Below, piece after piece: positions 1 to 8,374 of a DNA stretch of 64,000 bases. Under the pieces are notes generated by a model. It was not told the origin of the DNA and did not search any database. It worked only from the letters and a program-made list of their open reading frames with translations. This stretch comes from Arthrobacter sp. CJ23 (GTDB lineage: Bacteria; Actinomycetota; Actinomycetes; Actinomycetales; Micrococcaceae). The position numbers were made by a program, and so were the translations under genes. Where the stretch lies: positions 2,418,001 through 2,482,000 of the forward strand of contig NZ_CP102950.1 of the NCBI RefSeq assembly GCF_024741795.1, read 5' to 3'. How positions within the stretch are numbered: position 1 is the first letter of the stretch; every line of letters begins with the position of its first letter.

Positions 1-22
1 GGACGTTTTCTGCTGGCTGCGT

Positions 23-484
23 TTAGTGCGGGCTGTTGTCGGAAGTCGAAGCGACCACCGCCGTCGCGCCGTCGATCTTGGTCACTTCCACCGTTTCCCC
101 GGCCTCAATCAGGCCGCCGGTGCTCCGCGCACTCCAGACGTCGCCGCCGATTTTGACGAGGCCGCCGGTGCCGCTCACTGCTTCCATGACGAGGGCGGAC
201 TGTCCGATGAGCCGGTCAACATTGGTGCGCTGCTCCGCCGGTCCCTTGCGCAGGTGTTTGAGCGCGACAGGACGGACGAATGCGATCATCAGGAGGGAGA
301 CGACGGAGAAGACCACGATCTGCAGCCAGAAATCGGCGCCGGCGAAGTCTGCGATCAGCCCCGCCAGGGCCCCGCCGCCGAGCATGATGAAGAAGAGATC
401 CAGAGTCAGCATCTCCACCACGGCAAACGCCAGGAAGACTGTGAGCCACAGGGCCCACCAGTTCTCGCCAAGCCATTCGAACAT
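23..484 (-). CDS. NfeD-like membrane protein
   Basis: A protein of 153 residues resembling the short NfeD family, membrane proteins that usually partner SPFH/stomatin proteins in membrane microdomain upkeep. Three hydrophobic stretches fill the first half (roughly residues 8-26, 30-42 and 48-66) and the C-terminal half is polar and beta-rich, as expected for the soluble OB-fold domain, with a G-x-V-W-S-A-R core near residue 118. I chose the ATG at 484, not the in-frame ATG nine codons upstream, because an AAGGGGG ribosome-binding sequence sits just before it. The usual SPFH partner is not in view and could lie beyond position 1. The family is fairly clear; its job in this organism is inferred only from homology. 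Confidence 0.8.
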   Translation of the reverse strand: MFEWLGENWWALWLTVFLAFAVVEMLTLDLFFIMLGGGALAGLIADFAGADFWLQIVVFSVVSLLMIAFVRPVALKHLRKGPAEQRTNVDRLIGQSALVMEAVSGTGGLVKIGGDVWSARSTGGLIEAGETVEVTKIDGATAVVASTSDNSPH

Positions 485-564
485 CGTTCCCCCTTGTTCC
501 CGGACCCGCATTGGCGGAATCGCAGTAGCTGTCTTTCCATCCTAGCCCGGCGGTTGCGTTCCCG

Positions 565-1419
565 TCAGGACGCCTGCTTGGCGGTGTTGAATACGGTGAT
601 GGCAAACTTGGCGTTGGCCGTGACGGCGCCGTCGTCCTGCACCGACCGTGCCAGTTCCGCACGGTCCAGGTGATGCCCGGCCGGGCCCATGTAGGCGAGG
701 TCTGCGAGCTCGGCCCCGCTCAATTCCAGCCTGATATCCAGTTCCGTAGTGGTGCCGTGCGCGAAGTGCTCCTGCATCCTTTCGGAAAGGCGTTCGGCCT
801 TGCCGTCCTCGATGCCGAGCATTCCGCTGCGCTCGGCAATCTCCGCCAGGTGGCCAGGGCGGGGCGTCACCACGATGAGACTCCCACCCGGCCGGAGGAC
901 GCGTGCAAATTCGGCTGGGTTGCGCGGAGCAAACACCACCAGCACGACGTCGACGGCGGCGTCGGCGATCGGCAACGGGCGCCAGATGTCCCACACGAGG
1001 TTGACGGCGTCCGGATTCAGCCGGGCCGCCCGGCGGAGCGCGAACTTGGAGATGTCCAGGCCGATGGCGGCGGCGGGCGAACGGTCCAGGACTGCCCGCA
1101 GGTAGTGGCCTGTGCCCGTGCCGGCGTCGAGCACCACGGCGTCGGGAGGGGCAAGCGCCGGCGCGGCCAGCTCCGCAACTGCGGCCGCCATGGCCGTGTA
1201 GTGGCCCGCCGCCAGGAAAGCATGGCGGGCTGCCACCATGTCGGCCGAGTCGGCTTCGAAGGGCGTCCCCTTGCCGGTCAGGAGGTTGAAATAGCCCTGC
1301 TTGGCGGCGTCGAAGCTGTGTCCGTTGCCGCAGACGAGGGCAGCCCGGGGACTGGTGGTCCGGCGCAGCGGGTCCTGGCAAACGGGACAGCGCAAGGAGG
1401 CAACGGCGTCGGGAAGCAT
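565..1419 (-). CDS. RlmA-type 23S rRNA (guanine-N1) methyltransferase
   Basis: A 284-residue SAM-dependent methyltransferase of the RlmA/TlrB type, which methylates N1 of a guanine in 23S rRNA hairpin 35; the exact guanine cannot be read from the sequence. The N terminus has the zinc-binding pattern of this family (Cys11, Cys14, Cys30, His34), followed by the D-A-A-K-Q-G-Y-F-N-L-L segment typical of RlmA. The SAM-binding glycine-rich loop (L-D-A-G-T-G-T-G) is near residues 95-103. The length matches the family. It is 44 bases downstream of the deformylase on the same strand, so the two may be co-transcribed. In some actinobacteria relatives give macrolide tolerance, but nothing here shows that activity. 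Confidence 0.85.
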   Translation of the reverse strand: MLPDAVASLRCPVCQDPLRRTTSPRAALVCGNGHSFDAAKQGYFNLLTGKGTPFEADSADMVAARHAFLAAGHYTAMAAAVAELAAPALAPPDAVVLDAGTGTGHYLRAVLDRSPAAAIGLDISKFALRRAARLNPDAVNLVWDIWRPLPIADAAVDVVLVVFAPRNPAEFARVLRPGGSLIVVTPRPGHLAEIAERSGMLGIEDGKAERLSERMQEHFAHGTTTELDIRLELSGAELADLAYMGPAGHHLDRAELARSVQDDGAVTANAKFAITVFNTAKQAS

Positions 1420-1463
1420 GGTCTCAATCCTACGGGGCCGGGAGCCGCCGTTGCCGCTGACTG

Positions 1464-2141
1464 TCAGTCGTTGAGGAAGCCCAAGGCCCGGCGGGCCGCA
1501 TCGATTCCGTGCCCTGCCCAGTTGGCCGAGTACTCGGAGTTGTTGGACAGGGACCTCAGTTCGGCGCGGTCGAGGTAGAGCGCTCCGTGCAGGTGGTCCG
1601 TTTCGTGCTGCACGATCCGGGCCTGCCAGCCGGTGAAGTCCGCGGCCGCGCCCGCACCGTCCGGACGCAGATACTCGAGGCGCACGTCCCGGTGCCTGGT
1701 GACCACCGCCTGCAGGCCGTTGACCGACAAACAGCCTTCGAAGAACGAGGCAGATTCGGCGCCCAACGGCTCATAGCGTGGATTGAGCATGGCGAAGAAC
1801 TCCAACGGTCCGCGTCCGCGCAGTGCCGCCGCGGCCGGATCGATGTCGAACTGGTCCTCCAGGACTGCGAGCTGCAGCGGAATGCCCAGCTGCGGCGCCG
1901 CAAGCCCGACGCCGGGTGCGGCGTGCATGACCGCGCGCATCCGGCCGATGAGCAGCCCGAGTTCGGCGTCGTCAAGCTGGCCGTCGTACGGAGCCGCGTG
2001 CTGCCGCAGGACCGGGTGTCCGGCCTGCACGATGGGCGGCAGGTCCTCGAGGTCCAGAAGCTGCAGGACCGTGTCCCTGATGCGGGAGGCACTGAACGTG
2101 GTCCCTGGGCTCGCGGCGATGGGTCGGGGCTGGTGGCTCAT
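1464..2141 (-). CDS. def: Peptide deformylase
   Basis: A 225-residue peptide deformylase, the metalloenzyme that removes the formyl group from the N-terminal methionine of new proteins. All three family motifs are present in order: G-V-G-L-A-A-P-Q (77-84), E-G-C-L-S (135-139, Cys137 a metal ligand) and H-E-T-D-H (179-183, both histidines metal ligands with Glu180 catalytic). The protein has about 35 extra residues before the usual start of the fold. Since GAAGG directly abuts the ATG at 2141 the start is not certain, and a start further inside is possible. It ends 44 bases before the rRNA methyltransferase gene. Confidence 0.93.
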   Translation of the reverse strand: MSHQPRPIAASPGTTFSASRIRDTVLQLLDLEDLPPIVQAGHPVLRQHAAPYDGQLDDAELGLLIGRMRAVMHAAPGVGLAAPQLGIPLQLAVLEDQFDIDPAAAALRGRGPLEFFAMLNPRYEPLGAESASFFEGCLSVNGLQAVVTRHRDVRLEYLRPDGAGAAADFTGWQARIVQHETDHLHGALYLDRAELRSLSNNSEYSANWAGHGIDAARRALGFLND

Positions 2142-2150
2142 CCTTCGAGC

Positions 2151-3074
2151 CTATCGTCCGCTGCATGCAGCCGTGACGAAGTCCAGGATGTCACCGCGCA
2201 GCGCCGCGGGAGCAGCCACCTTGACCGTCCCGCTGCTCCTGCTCCCGCTCCCGTTGAGCGAAACGTGGAACGGAATGAGTGTGCCGACTTTGTCCTCGGC
2301 GACGGCGTGGGGATCGCAGCGTGCCGGCCGGATATGCAGCTCGAGCCGGCTGGGCGGATCAATGCCGCGCACGGTGACGTTCCGGGGCCACTGCCGTGCG
2401 GGATCTGCCGCGAGCAGCGTCGTTTCACCGATCGATTCGATCGTCACCGAGCCCGGACCTCCAACCGGTTCAAGGCTCAGCTGCAGTACCGCCGTCCCCG
2501 CCGCCGCATCGGCGTGAAGCACGGGCAGCCAGGAAAGCCTCACCACATCTGCCATGTTCCGGTCCAGGCACAGTTCCGCGTGGTTACGGTCCAGCACTCC
2601 GAATGGATCCGTCACGGGCAGCTGGATGAGGTCCGGGGTTCCACGCAACTGCACGGTCATCTGGGCGGCGGGCTGCGGCTTTGGTTCCGACGCACTGCAC
2701 ACGGCCGCCGGAAGCTGTGCCGGCAGGCTCTTCGCCAGGCCCGGCGGTATTTCCGTGCCGTCCGTGCTGGAGGACCAAACGGCGGGGCCGTTGAAGGCCG
2801 GGGAGTCGAGCACTGCACTGACCACCGTGACCGGCCGCATCCCGGTGTTGCTGAGTTGGAGCTCGATGACGTGGGTGGCGTAGTTGTCGCGGGACTGGTT
2901 GATCTGTCCGGTCAGCCCCGGAACGGCGGGCGTGGTGTCCGGTGAGGGAGTGCCGGTGCCGTCCGACGCGCACGAGGTGGGAAGGACTGCCGCGAGCATC
3001 ATCACGGCAATGCAATGCCCGACGGCGGCCGCGCGCCGTCGTCGTCCGCCCACTGCTTGCGTCCGGGCACCCAT
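2151..3074 (-). CDS. Secreted or lipid-anchored protein of unknown function
   Basis: A 307-residue protein I do not recognise. It has an arginine-rich N terminus, a hydrophobic stretch (about residues 17-32) and then L-P-T-S-C, which resembles a lipobox although proline at -3 is unusual, so it is probably exported and may be lipid-anchored. The rest is rich in short beta-prone segments with scattered cysteines (near residues 102, 148, 234 and 304) that could form disulfides outside the cell. It lies 9 bases upstream of the deformylase ATG on the same strand, so co-transcription is likely. No enzymatic motif is visible. Confidence 0.6.
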   Translation of the reverse strand: MGARTQAVGGRRRRAAAVGHCIAVMMLAAVLPTSCASDGTGTPSPDTTPAVPGLTGQINQSRDNYATHVIELQLSNTGMRPVTVVSAVLDSPAFNGPAVWSSSTDGTEIPPGLAKSLPAQLPAAVCSASEPKPQPAAQMTVQLRGTPDLIQLPVTDPFGVLDRNHAELCLDRNMADVVRLSWLPVLHADAAAGTAVLQLSLEPVGGPGSVTIESIGETTLLAADPARQWPRNVTVRGIDPPSRLELHIRPARCDPHAVAEDKVGTLIPFHVSLNGSGSRSSGTVKVAAPAALRGDILDFVTAACSGR

Positions 3075-3155
3075 GACTGCAGTCTAAGACGTTGCGCGGA
3101 AGTCTGTACCTGGCCCCCACGGGCGTGGACGTGCGGCCTGGGCTAGGCTCGTCGG

Positions 3156-3563
3156 ATGAGCGAAACGACCCCTTTGGAATGCGTGCTTGGATTCGTCCGG
3201 GCAGTGGAGGCCGGCGGTGGTGCCGGGCGGCTGCGGCCCTATCTGGCCGAGGAGTTCCGGCTCACGGAATGGCCGAATGCCCTGGCGAAATCCGGGGCGA
3301 CCCGGGATCTGCAGGAAACGCTGTCCGGGGCCGATCAGAGCGGTGACATCGTTGCCGGGCAGCGCTTCGAGGTCGTGCGAAGCACGTGCGACGGCAACCG
3401 TGTGGTGCTGGAAATGAACTGGTCCGCCACGTTGCTGATGGACCTCCCGCACTGGGATGCCGGGGACACCATCCGGGCGCGCAGCATGGCGGTCTTCGAA
3501 GTGCGTGACGGCATGATCATCAGCCAGGACAGCTACGACTGCTACTACACTCAGCCGGACTGA
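3156..3563 (+). CDS. SnoaL/NTF2-like fold protein
   Basis: A 135-residue protein with the size and pattern of the SnoaL-like (NTF2 fold) family: an N-terminal helix (L-E-C-V-L-G-F-V-R-A-V-E), a central region, then paired beta strands ending with M-A-V-F-E-V-R-D-G-M-I-I-S-Q-D-S-Y-D, the hallmark C-terminal strand of these proteins. Members bind small molecules or act as isomerases or cyclases; the substrate here cannot be deduced. It is transcribed opposite to its neighbours and faces the FAD monooxygenase gene convergently across 52 bases. Confidence 0.65.
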   Translation: MSETTPLECVLGFVRAVEAGGGAGRLRPYLAEEFRLTEWPNALAKSGATRDLQETLSGADQSGDIVAGQRFEVVRSTCDGNRVVLEMNWSATLLMDLPHWDAGDTIRARSMAVFEVRDGMIISQDSYDCYYTQPD

Positions 3564-3615
3564 GGCAGCGGTACTGAGAACTGCTGGGAGGGCTCCATTC
3601 TTGACCCAGGGCGTG

Positions 3616-4749
3616 TCAGTGCATGGTGAAGCGACGTGCCACCAGGTCCGCGACGGCGGGTATCGCGATGGCGCCGGCGAACATCCGGTTTCTGGCGGCG
3701 AGCACCTGCGGAGGCAGGGGCCGCCCGAGGGCCATGTTCAGGCCGGCCTGCCACGCTGCACGTGAAGCCACATGGTGGCGGCTCCGCTCGTATTCCTGCA
3801 GCTCCCGGCCCACAGCTCTGCCGGCCAGTGCCATGCCGACGAGCGGGGCCAGGGCAGCGGCGTCAAGCCAGCCCAGATTCATGCCCTGGCCACCGATCGG
3901 GCTGATCTCGTGCGCGGCGTCGCCCAACAGCGCCACCCTTCCGTGGATGGTTCGCCTGGCAAGCCTCGAGCGGACCTCGAAAGCGCTAAGCATCGAATTG
4001 CTTTCCGCATCGAGCGCCGTGCCCGTGCGGACCCGGATCAAGTGAGCGAGGAGCTCCGCAGTCGGCTCCATGCACGGTTCGCCCAGCCGGACCACCCAGC
4101 GGCGGATGCCACCCGGCAACGGAAAGCACTCCACGATGCCCTCAGGCTCCAGGAACAGCACGGCGTCATGCCCGTGCGGAGTACTGTCGCCAAAGTCGCC
4201 CATGATGTAGCAGTCCGGATAGTGGCGCACGCGGTCTTGCTGCCCCAGGCGGCCGCGGATCCGTGAATGGGCGCCGTCCGCGGCAATCACGAGTCTCGAC
4301 GACAACTCGAGCACCTCATCGCCGAGGCGGGCCCGGACAAGGACGCTGCCGCCGGCGTCGAGCACGTCAAGCACCTCGACGCCACGGCGCAGGGCCTCCG
4401 GGGCCGCATCCCGGACGATGTCCTCGAGCACCTGCTCGGTGCTTGCCTGCGGCACGGACAGTATGAAGGGAAACTCCGGCGACGTTCCACTGAAGTCCAG
4501 TCCGGCCACCCTCCGCCCACGGCTGTAGGCCGTGCCGCGGACGATCCGGACGCCCTGCTCGGCCAAGGGCGCTGCGGCCGCGACCGTGTCCAGCACGGCC
4601 AGTGCGGGCGGATGGATGCCGATGGCCCTGCTTCGTCCGCTGCGGGTTCCGCGTTGTTCCAGGATGGAGACGTCCAGCCCTTGGCGGAGCAGGAGTGCTC
4701 CCATGAACAGGCCCACGGGGCCCGCGCCAACGATGATGACGTCATGCAC
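3616..4749 (-). CDS. FAD-dependent monooxygenase of the PKS operon
   Basis: A 377-residue FAD-dependent aromatic hydroxylase family protein. It begins with the dinucleotide-binding loop G-A-G-P-V-G (residues 8-13) and ends the FAD domain with a G-D-A-A-H motif followed by G-G-Q-G-M-N-L-G, both typical of the PHBH/UbiH class. It starts at a GTG that overlaps the end of the methyltransferase gene by 8 bases, so it is the third gene of a translationally coupled PKS - methyltransferase - monooxygenase operon. By analogy with the Streptomyces phenolic-lipid (srs) operons, it probably hydroxylates the polyketide ring toward a quinone. The family is certain; the substrate is inference from gene order. 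Confidence 0.82.
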   Translation of the reverse strand: MHDVIIVGAGPVGLFMGALLLRQGLDVSILEQRGTRSGRSRAIGIHPPALAVLDTVAAAAPLAEQGVRIVRGTAYSRGRRVAGLDFSGTSPEFPFILSVPQASTEQVLEDIVRDAAPEALRRGVEVLDVLDAGGSVLVRARLGDEVLELSSRLVIAADGAHSRIRGRLGQQDRVRHYPDCYIMGDFGDSTPHGHDAVLFLEPEGIVECFPLPGGIRRWVVRLGEPCMEPTAELLAHLIRVRTGTALDAESNSMLSAFEVRSRLARRTIHGRVALLGDAAHEISPIGGQGMNLGWLDAAALAPLVGMALAGRAVGRELQEYERSRHHVASRAAWQAGLNMALGRPLPPQVLAARNRMFAGAIAIPAVADLVARRFTMH

Positions 4750-5455
4750 CGGTGCGATCTTCCTGCCGGTACGTCAGCAGGTTGTGCCAGGGCCCATGCC
4801 ATTCCACTTGCCACGCGGGCGGCACGGCTGCACGCAGTTCATCCGGCGTGTAGCTCCTTCGGATGGATGTGAGCCCGTCGCCGCAGATGTAGGAACCGAG
4901 TCCCAACGGCCAGAAGCCGGCCCCGAAGAGATAGTAGGCGGCCGCACTGCGACGGAGATCGTTGTGGATGGCCCATCCGGTGCAGAGTTGCTCGGAGTCG
5001 TCCAGCACGCCGGCCAACTGCTCGGGCGTGAGGTGGTGGAGGATGTGGTTGGAAATCACGACGTCGAAGCGGCGTCCCTCAGCCACGAGCTCACTGCTGA
5101 AGCACTTCCGGTACGTCACGGCGTCGTTGGGCACCGCGTGACTGGCAAAGCGGAACGCGCGCTCGTCCGGGTCGATGCCAGTCACCTCCAACGCCAGGCC
5201 GTCGCGCCGGGCCCAGCCGGCCAGGTTGCGGGCGACGTCGCCGCCCCCGCAACCGATGTCCAGCAGCGTCGCGGCGCCCTGCGAAACCAGCAGCGGCCTG
5301 ATCTGCTCCCGGTAGATGCCGTGCCAGCCGGACAGCAAACGGTTGACCATCGGGAATCGCGCGTAACTGCGGTTGAGACGGCGGAGATCGCAGTCCGCCT
5401 TGTCCATGTCCTCAACCGCGTCCACGGCACGCTCGCGGAGCAACCCGGCCGGCAT
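4742..5455 (-). CDS. Class I SAM-dependent methyltransferase of the PKS operon
   Basis: A 237-residue methyltransferase with the SAM-binding motif D-I-G-C-G-G-G-D (around residues 64-71) and a motif-IV-like segment (F-D-V-V-I-S-N-H-I-L-H-H-L) that fits O- or C-methylation of small aromatic or polyketide substrates. The ATG at 5455 overlaps the PKS stop codon as ATGA, showing translational coupling. It most likely methylates the product of the type III PKS before or after hydroxylation by the downstream monooxygenase; this role is inferred from the operon. Confidence 0.82.
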   Translation of the reverse strand: MPAGLLRERAVDAVEDMDKADCDLRRLNRSYARFPMVNRLLSGWHGIYREQIRPLLVSQGAATLLDIGCGGGDVARNLAGWARRDGLALEVTGIDPDERAFRFASHAVPNDAVTYRKCFSSELVAEGRRFDVVISNHILHHLTPEQLAGVLDDSEQLCTGWAIHNDLRRSAAAYYLFGAGFWPLGLGSYICGDGLTSIRRSYTPDELRAAVPPAWQVEWHGPWHNLLTYRQEDRTGA

Positions 5456-6591
5456 CAGGGCCCGGCGGAGACCAAGGTGAACAGTCCTGTCTCCACGGTA
5501 AGGCCCGGGCCGAACGCCATGGAACAGATTCTCTCCTCGCGTCCGGCGGGTGCCTGCTCGAGGATGTGTTTGAGGACAAACAACACTGTGGCGCTGCTCA
5601 TGTTGCCGAAGTTGCGCAGGGTTTCGCGCGAGGGCACCAGCTGTTCCTCCGTGAGCTCGAGCTTGGCCTCCACTTTGTCCAGGATGCTGCGCCCGCCGGG
5701 ATGGATGGCCCAGTGTGTGATGTCGCGGTAAGCGAGTCCCTTCAGCGCAGGTTCCCGCGCCAGGAGTGGCTCGAGCGCCCCGGTGATGTGTTCTTCGATG
5801 ATGTGCGGGACATACGTGCCGAGCACCATTTCAAAACCTTCGTCACCGATGTTCCAGGCCATGGCTTCCTCGCCGACGGGCGTCAGAACGGTTTCGAAGT
5901 GGTCGAGGCGGATGACCGGATCCGGCCCCTGCGGTTCACGGGCGCTCACGACGGCGGCGGCGGCGCCGTCCGCAAAGATTGCCGAGCCCATGATGGTGTC
6001 CGGATCATTGGACGTGCGCACGTGCAGGGAGCATAGCTCCGCACAGATCACCAGGACGACGGCGGCCGGATCAGCCTCGCAGAACTGCCGGGCTGCCCTG
6101 AGTGCGGGAAAGGCCGCGTAGCAGCCCATGAAGCCCAAGTGATAGCGCTGCACGGCCGGACTCAGTCCGAGCGCACGGACCACCTTGTAGTCGGGCCCCG
6201 GGTTGTAGAAACCGGTGCAGGAAACCGTGATGACGTGGGTTATGTCAGCCAGATCAAGATCCTGGACCGCGGAGACTGCGGCCTTCGCAGCCTCTATGAA
6301 CAGCTTGGTGGCTTCCGTGGCAAAGAGTTCGTTCCTGACTTTGGTGCTTGGACTCATGACTTCATTGGTGGCCCGGTTGAAAAAGGCCGGGTTGTCGGGG
6401 CGGGCATCGAGGCTCAATTCCGCGACCGCGGTGTAGCGGGTGTCTATGGCCGCAGAATCAAAGCATGTGGTGACAAGCCTGGATCCGAGGCGTGTCAGAC
6501 CTGCCTGGGTGGCAAAGACGTCGCGGGCCTGCGTCTGGACAAGAACGGTGGGAGGAACGGCGGTTTCCAAGGACCTCACGTATACCGGCAT
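5455..6591 (-). CDS. Type III polyketide synthase
   Basis: A 378-residue chalcone/stilbene-synthase-like enzyme. The catalytic triad is complete: Cys157 in G-F-M-G-C-Y-A-A-F-P, His297 in A-I-H-P-G-G and Asn330 in G-N-M-S-S-A-T. Length and motifs match bacterial type III PKSs, homodimers that extend an acyl-CoA starter with malonyl-CoA. With the coupled methyltransferase and flavin monooxygenase, the set resembles Streptomyces srsABC, which makes phenolic lipids; the actual product is unknown. The start codon is only 22 bases from the outer border of the left repeat arm (6614), so its promoter must lie inside the repeat or has been lost. Confidence 0.9.
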   Translation of the reverse strand: MPVYVRSLETAVPPTVLVQTQARDVFATQAGLTRLGSRLVTTCFDSAAIDTRYTAVAELSLDARPDNPAFFNRATNEVMSPSTKVRNELFATEATKLFIEAAKAAVSAVQDLDLADITHVITVSCTGFYNPGPDYKVVRALGLSPAVQRYHLGFMGCYAAFPALRAARQFCEADPAAVVLVICAELCSLHVRTSNDPDTIMGSAIFADGAAAAVVSAREPQGPDPVIRLDHFETVLTPVGEEAMAWNIGDEGFEMVLGTYVPHIIEEHITGALEPLLAREPALKGLAYRDITHWAIHPGGRSILDKVEAKLELTEEQLVPSRETLRNFGNMSSATVLFVLKHILEQAPAGREERICSMAFGPGLTVETGLFTLVSAGP

Positions 6592-6631
6592 GCTTCATTC
6601 TCAGTGTGTGGGGGGTGGTTGGCAATGGTGT

Positions 6632-6648
6632 GGGTGGGTAGGGTGGGG
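6632..6648 (+). other. G-quadruplex motif at outer end of left arm
   Basis: Four G-tracts with loops of 1, 2 and 1 bases (GGG-T-GGG-TA-GGG-T-GGGG), the classic pattern of a very stable parallel quadruplex. It starts 18 bases inside the repeat border and lies within about 80 bases of strongly G/T-skewed DNA between the divergent PKS and polymerase-like genes. Confidence 0.6.
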
Positions 6649-6693
6649 TGTTCGTGGTGTTTTGGTGTGGGGTGGTTGGTGTGTGGGGGTGGT

Positions 6694-8371
6694 GTGGTGC
6701 GTGCTAGGCCGTATGTGTTCCGGCAGGTCCCGACGGTGTGGGTGGACTACAGCACGGGGGCGGGGGTGTTTTCGGATGGCCGTGGGGTGGCCGCGGTTCC
6801 GGGCGCGGGGCGGAAGAGCCCGAACTTGGCCGACATCCTGGAGATGGCGGGGTGGGCGGGCGCGGAGCGGGTGATGTTCACCGGAAGGGTGCCGGTGAAC
6901 GAGCGTTCGGTCCGGCATTGGCTCCTCGTCCGTACGCCGGGTTGGTCTGCGGGCTGGGCCGACCCGTCCGGGAGAATGGTGGGGCATTGGCTCGGGACCC
7001 CGGTGACGGGCCGGTTCGAACGGGCCGCGACGGGGCAGCGGATCGAGGTGAGAACGGCCGCGGAGTGGTTCGGGAACACGGCCCTGTCTCCGGGACAGGC
7101 CCGCCTGGCGTGGGACGCGACGGCGTTCCTGGTCGGGGAAGCGTTCAAAGGCCAGGTGCTGGGGAAGACCCCGGCGGCGACGGGCACGAACCTGTGGGCC
7201 GCGTCGTTGTCGGCGGGGGCTGGATCCGGAACCGGTCACGGACGATATCGCCCAGGAACTGCACCGCACCACGGGCCAGCACCATCTCGAGCATCTGGTC
7301 GCGGGCCCGGCGTCAAGCACCCATGAGGACTGCGTGCCCCTGGTGGACCCGGCCGCCCGGCCTCGTTTGGGGGCGTTCGCGTATGTTGACGGGCGTTTCA
7401 TGTACGCGGCGCTGTGCCGGGAGCTCGGGACCGGCCCGGGAACACGGTTGAACCGTGCGGACACGGTCGATCTGCTGGACCGCGACCCTTACGCGAGGGC
7501 CCGGGTGCTGGTCCGCTTCAAGGTCCCCGAGTCATGGAATCATGTCGGTGTCCTGGGCGTGCAGCACCGTGATCCCGGGCAGGGCTGGTATTACCCGAAC
7601 CGGCCGGGCGCGGCCGGGCAGGCCTGGGCGGACACGGCCGAGTTGCATGTCGCCCGGAAGGCCGGGTGGATGATCGATCCGCTGGAATCCGTGGCGTTCA
7701 CGAAGACCATCGCCGGCGCCGGGGGCAAGGCTGTCGCGGCCCGGCCCTTGGATACCTTCGCGAACCGGGTGATCCGGATCCGTGAGCTGGTGGACACGGA
7801 CCCGGAAATGCCGGTGCCGGTCAAAGCGGGCGTGAGCGCGGCGTTACGGGCGATCATGATCCAGACGATCGGCGCGTTTGCGTCCCGGGGCCGGGCCTCG
7901 ACGGTGGTCGCGTGGAGCCCGCAGGATGTCCCGGCGGAATATCTTTCGAGCATGGAACGCAAGGGCGAGGCGTTCGTGTACCGGGTGTCGGCGCCGGTCT
8001 CTTCCCAGCAGCGCCCGTATTACCGGCCGGAACTCGCGGTCCAGGTGTGGGCGCGGGGCCGGGCGAGGGTGCTGCTGGGCCCGAGCGCGCTGGGGCCGGA
8101 CACGGCCGGGGCGTTGACGGTGCCTCCCGGTACCTTGCTGGGCATCAATGGTGACGCGATCTACACCAGTTACGTCCCTGGCTGGGCGAAACCGGTCCGG
8201 CATGGGGGCGGGGACGACGGGAAGATCGGGCGTCTGCGCCTGCAGGGGGTGGTGGAGAACGTGAAGACACCGCTGACCCGGGAGGAACGGGACCGGTTGC
8301 GGGTCCGGGCGGTGCGGGCGGGCACGGACTCGGCGTTTTTCGACACCGAGTTCGCGACCCCGGAGGATTGA
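6694..8371 (+). CDS. Family-B DNA polymerase-like protein (left copy, frameshifted)
   Basis: Restored length is about 558 residues. Features like a protein-primed family B polymerase: motif A as D-G-R-F-M-Y (Asp232) fitting D-x-x-S-L-Y, a T-A-E-L-H-x-A-x-x-x-G-W linker, a motif B-like R-x-x-M-I-Q-T-I-G (385-393), and a motif C-like N-G-D-A-I-Y-T (Asp487). The N terminus (V-D-Y-S-T-G) may be a decayed exonuclease domain. The next gene is a small HTH protein, matching the replicase/terminal-protein pair of the Arthrobacter linear plasmid pAL1, although that replicase is much longer. The start (GTG 6694 or 6697) is uncertain and the N terminus could be truncated by the repeat border. A frameshift at 7209-7220 (GTCGGC plus an extra G) is absent from the right copy, so it is probably a sequencing error. 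Confidence 0.55.
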
Positions 8372-8374
8372 TCC

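Noticed and set aside
6139..7326. A long plus-strand frame running from inside the PKS gene across the repeat border
   Set aside because: The first part is antisense to the PKS and the G/T-rich part encodes low-complexity protein; only the portion from about 6694 is plausible.
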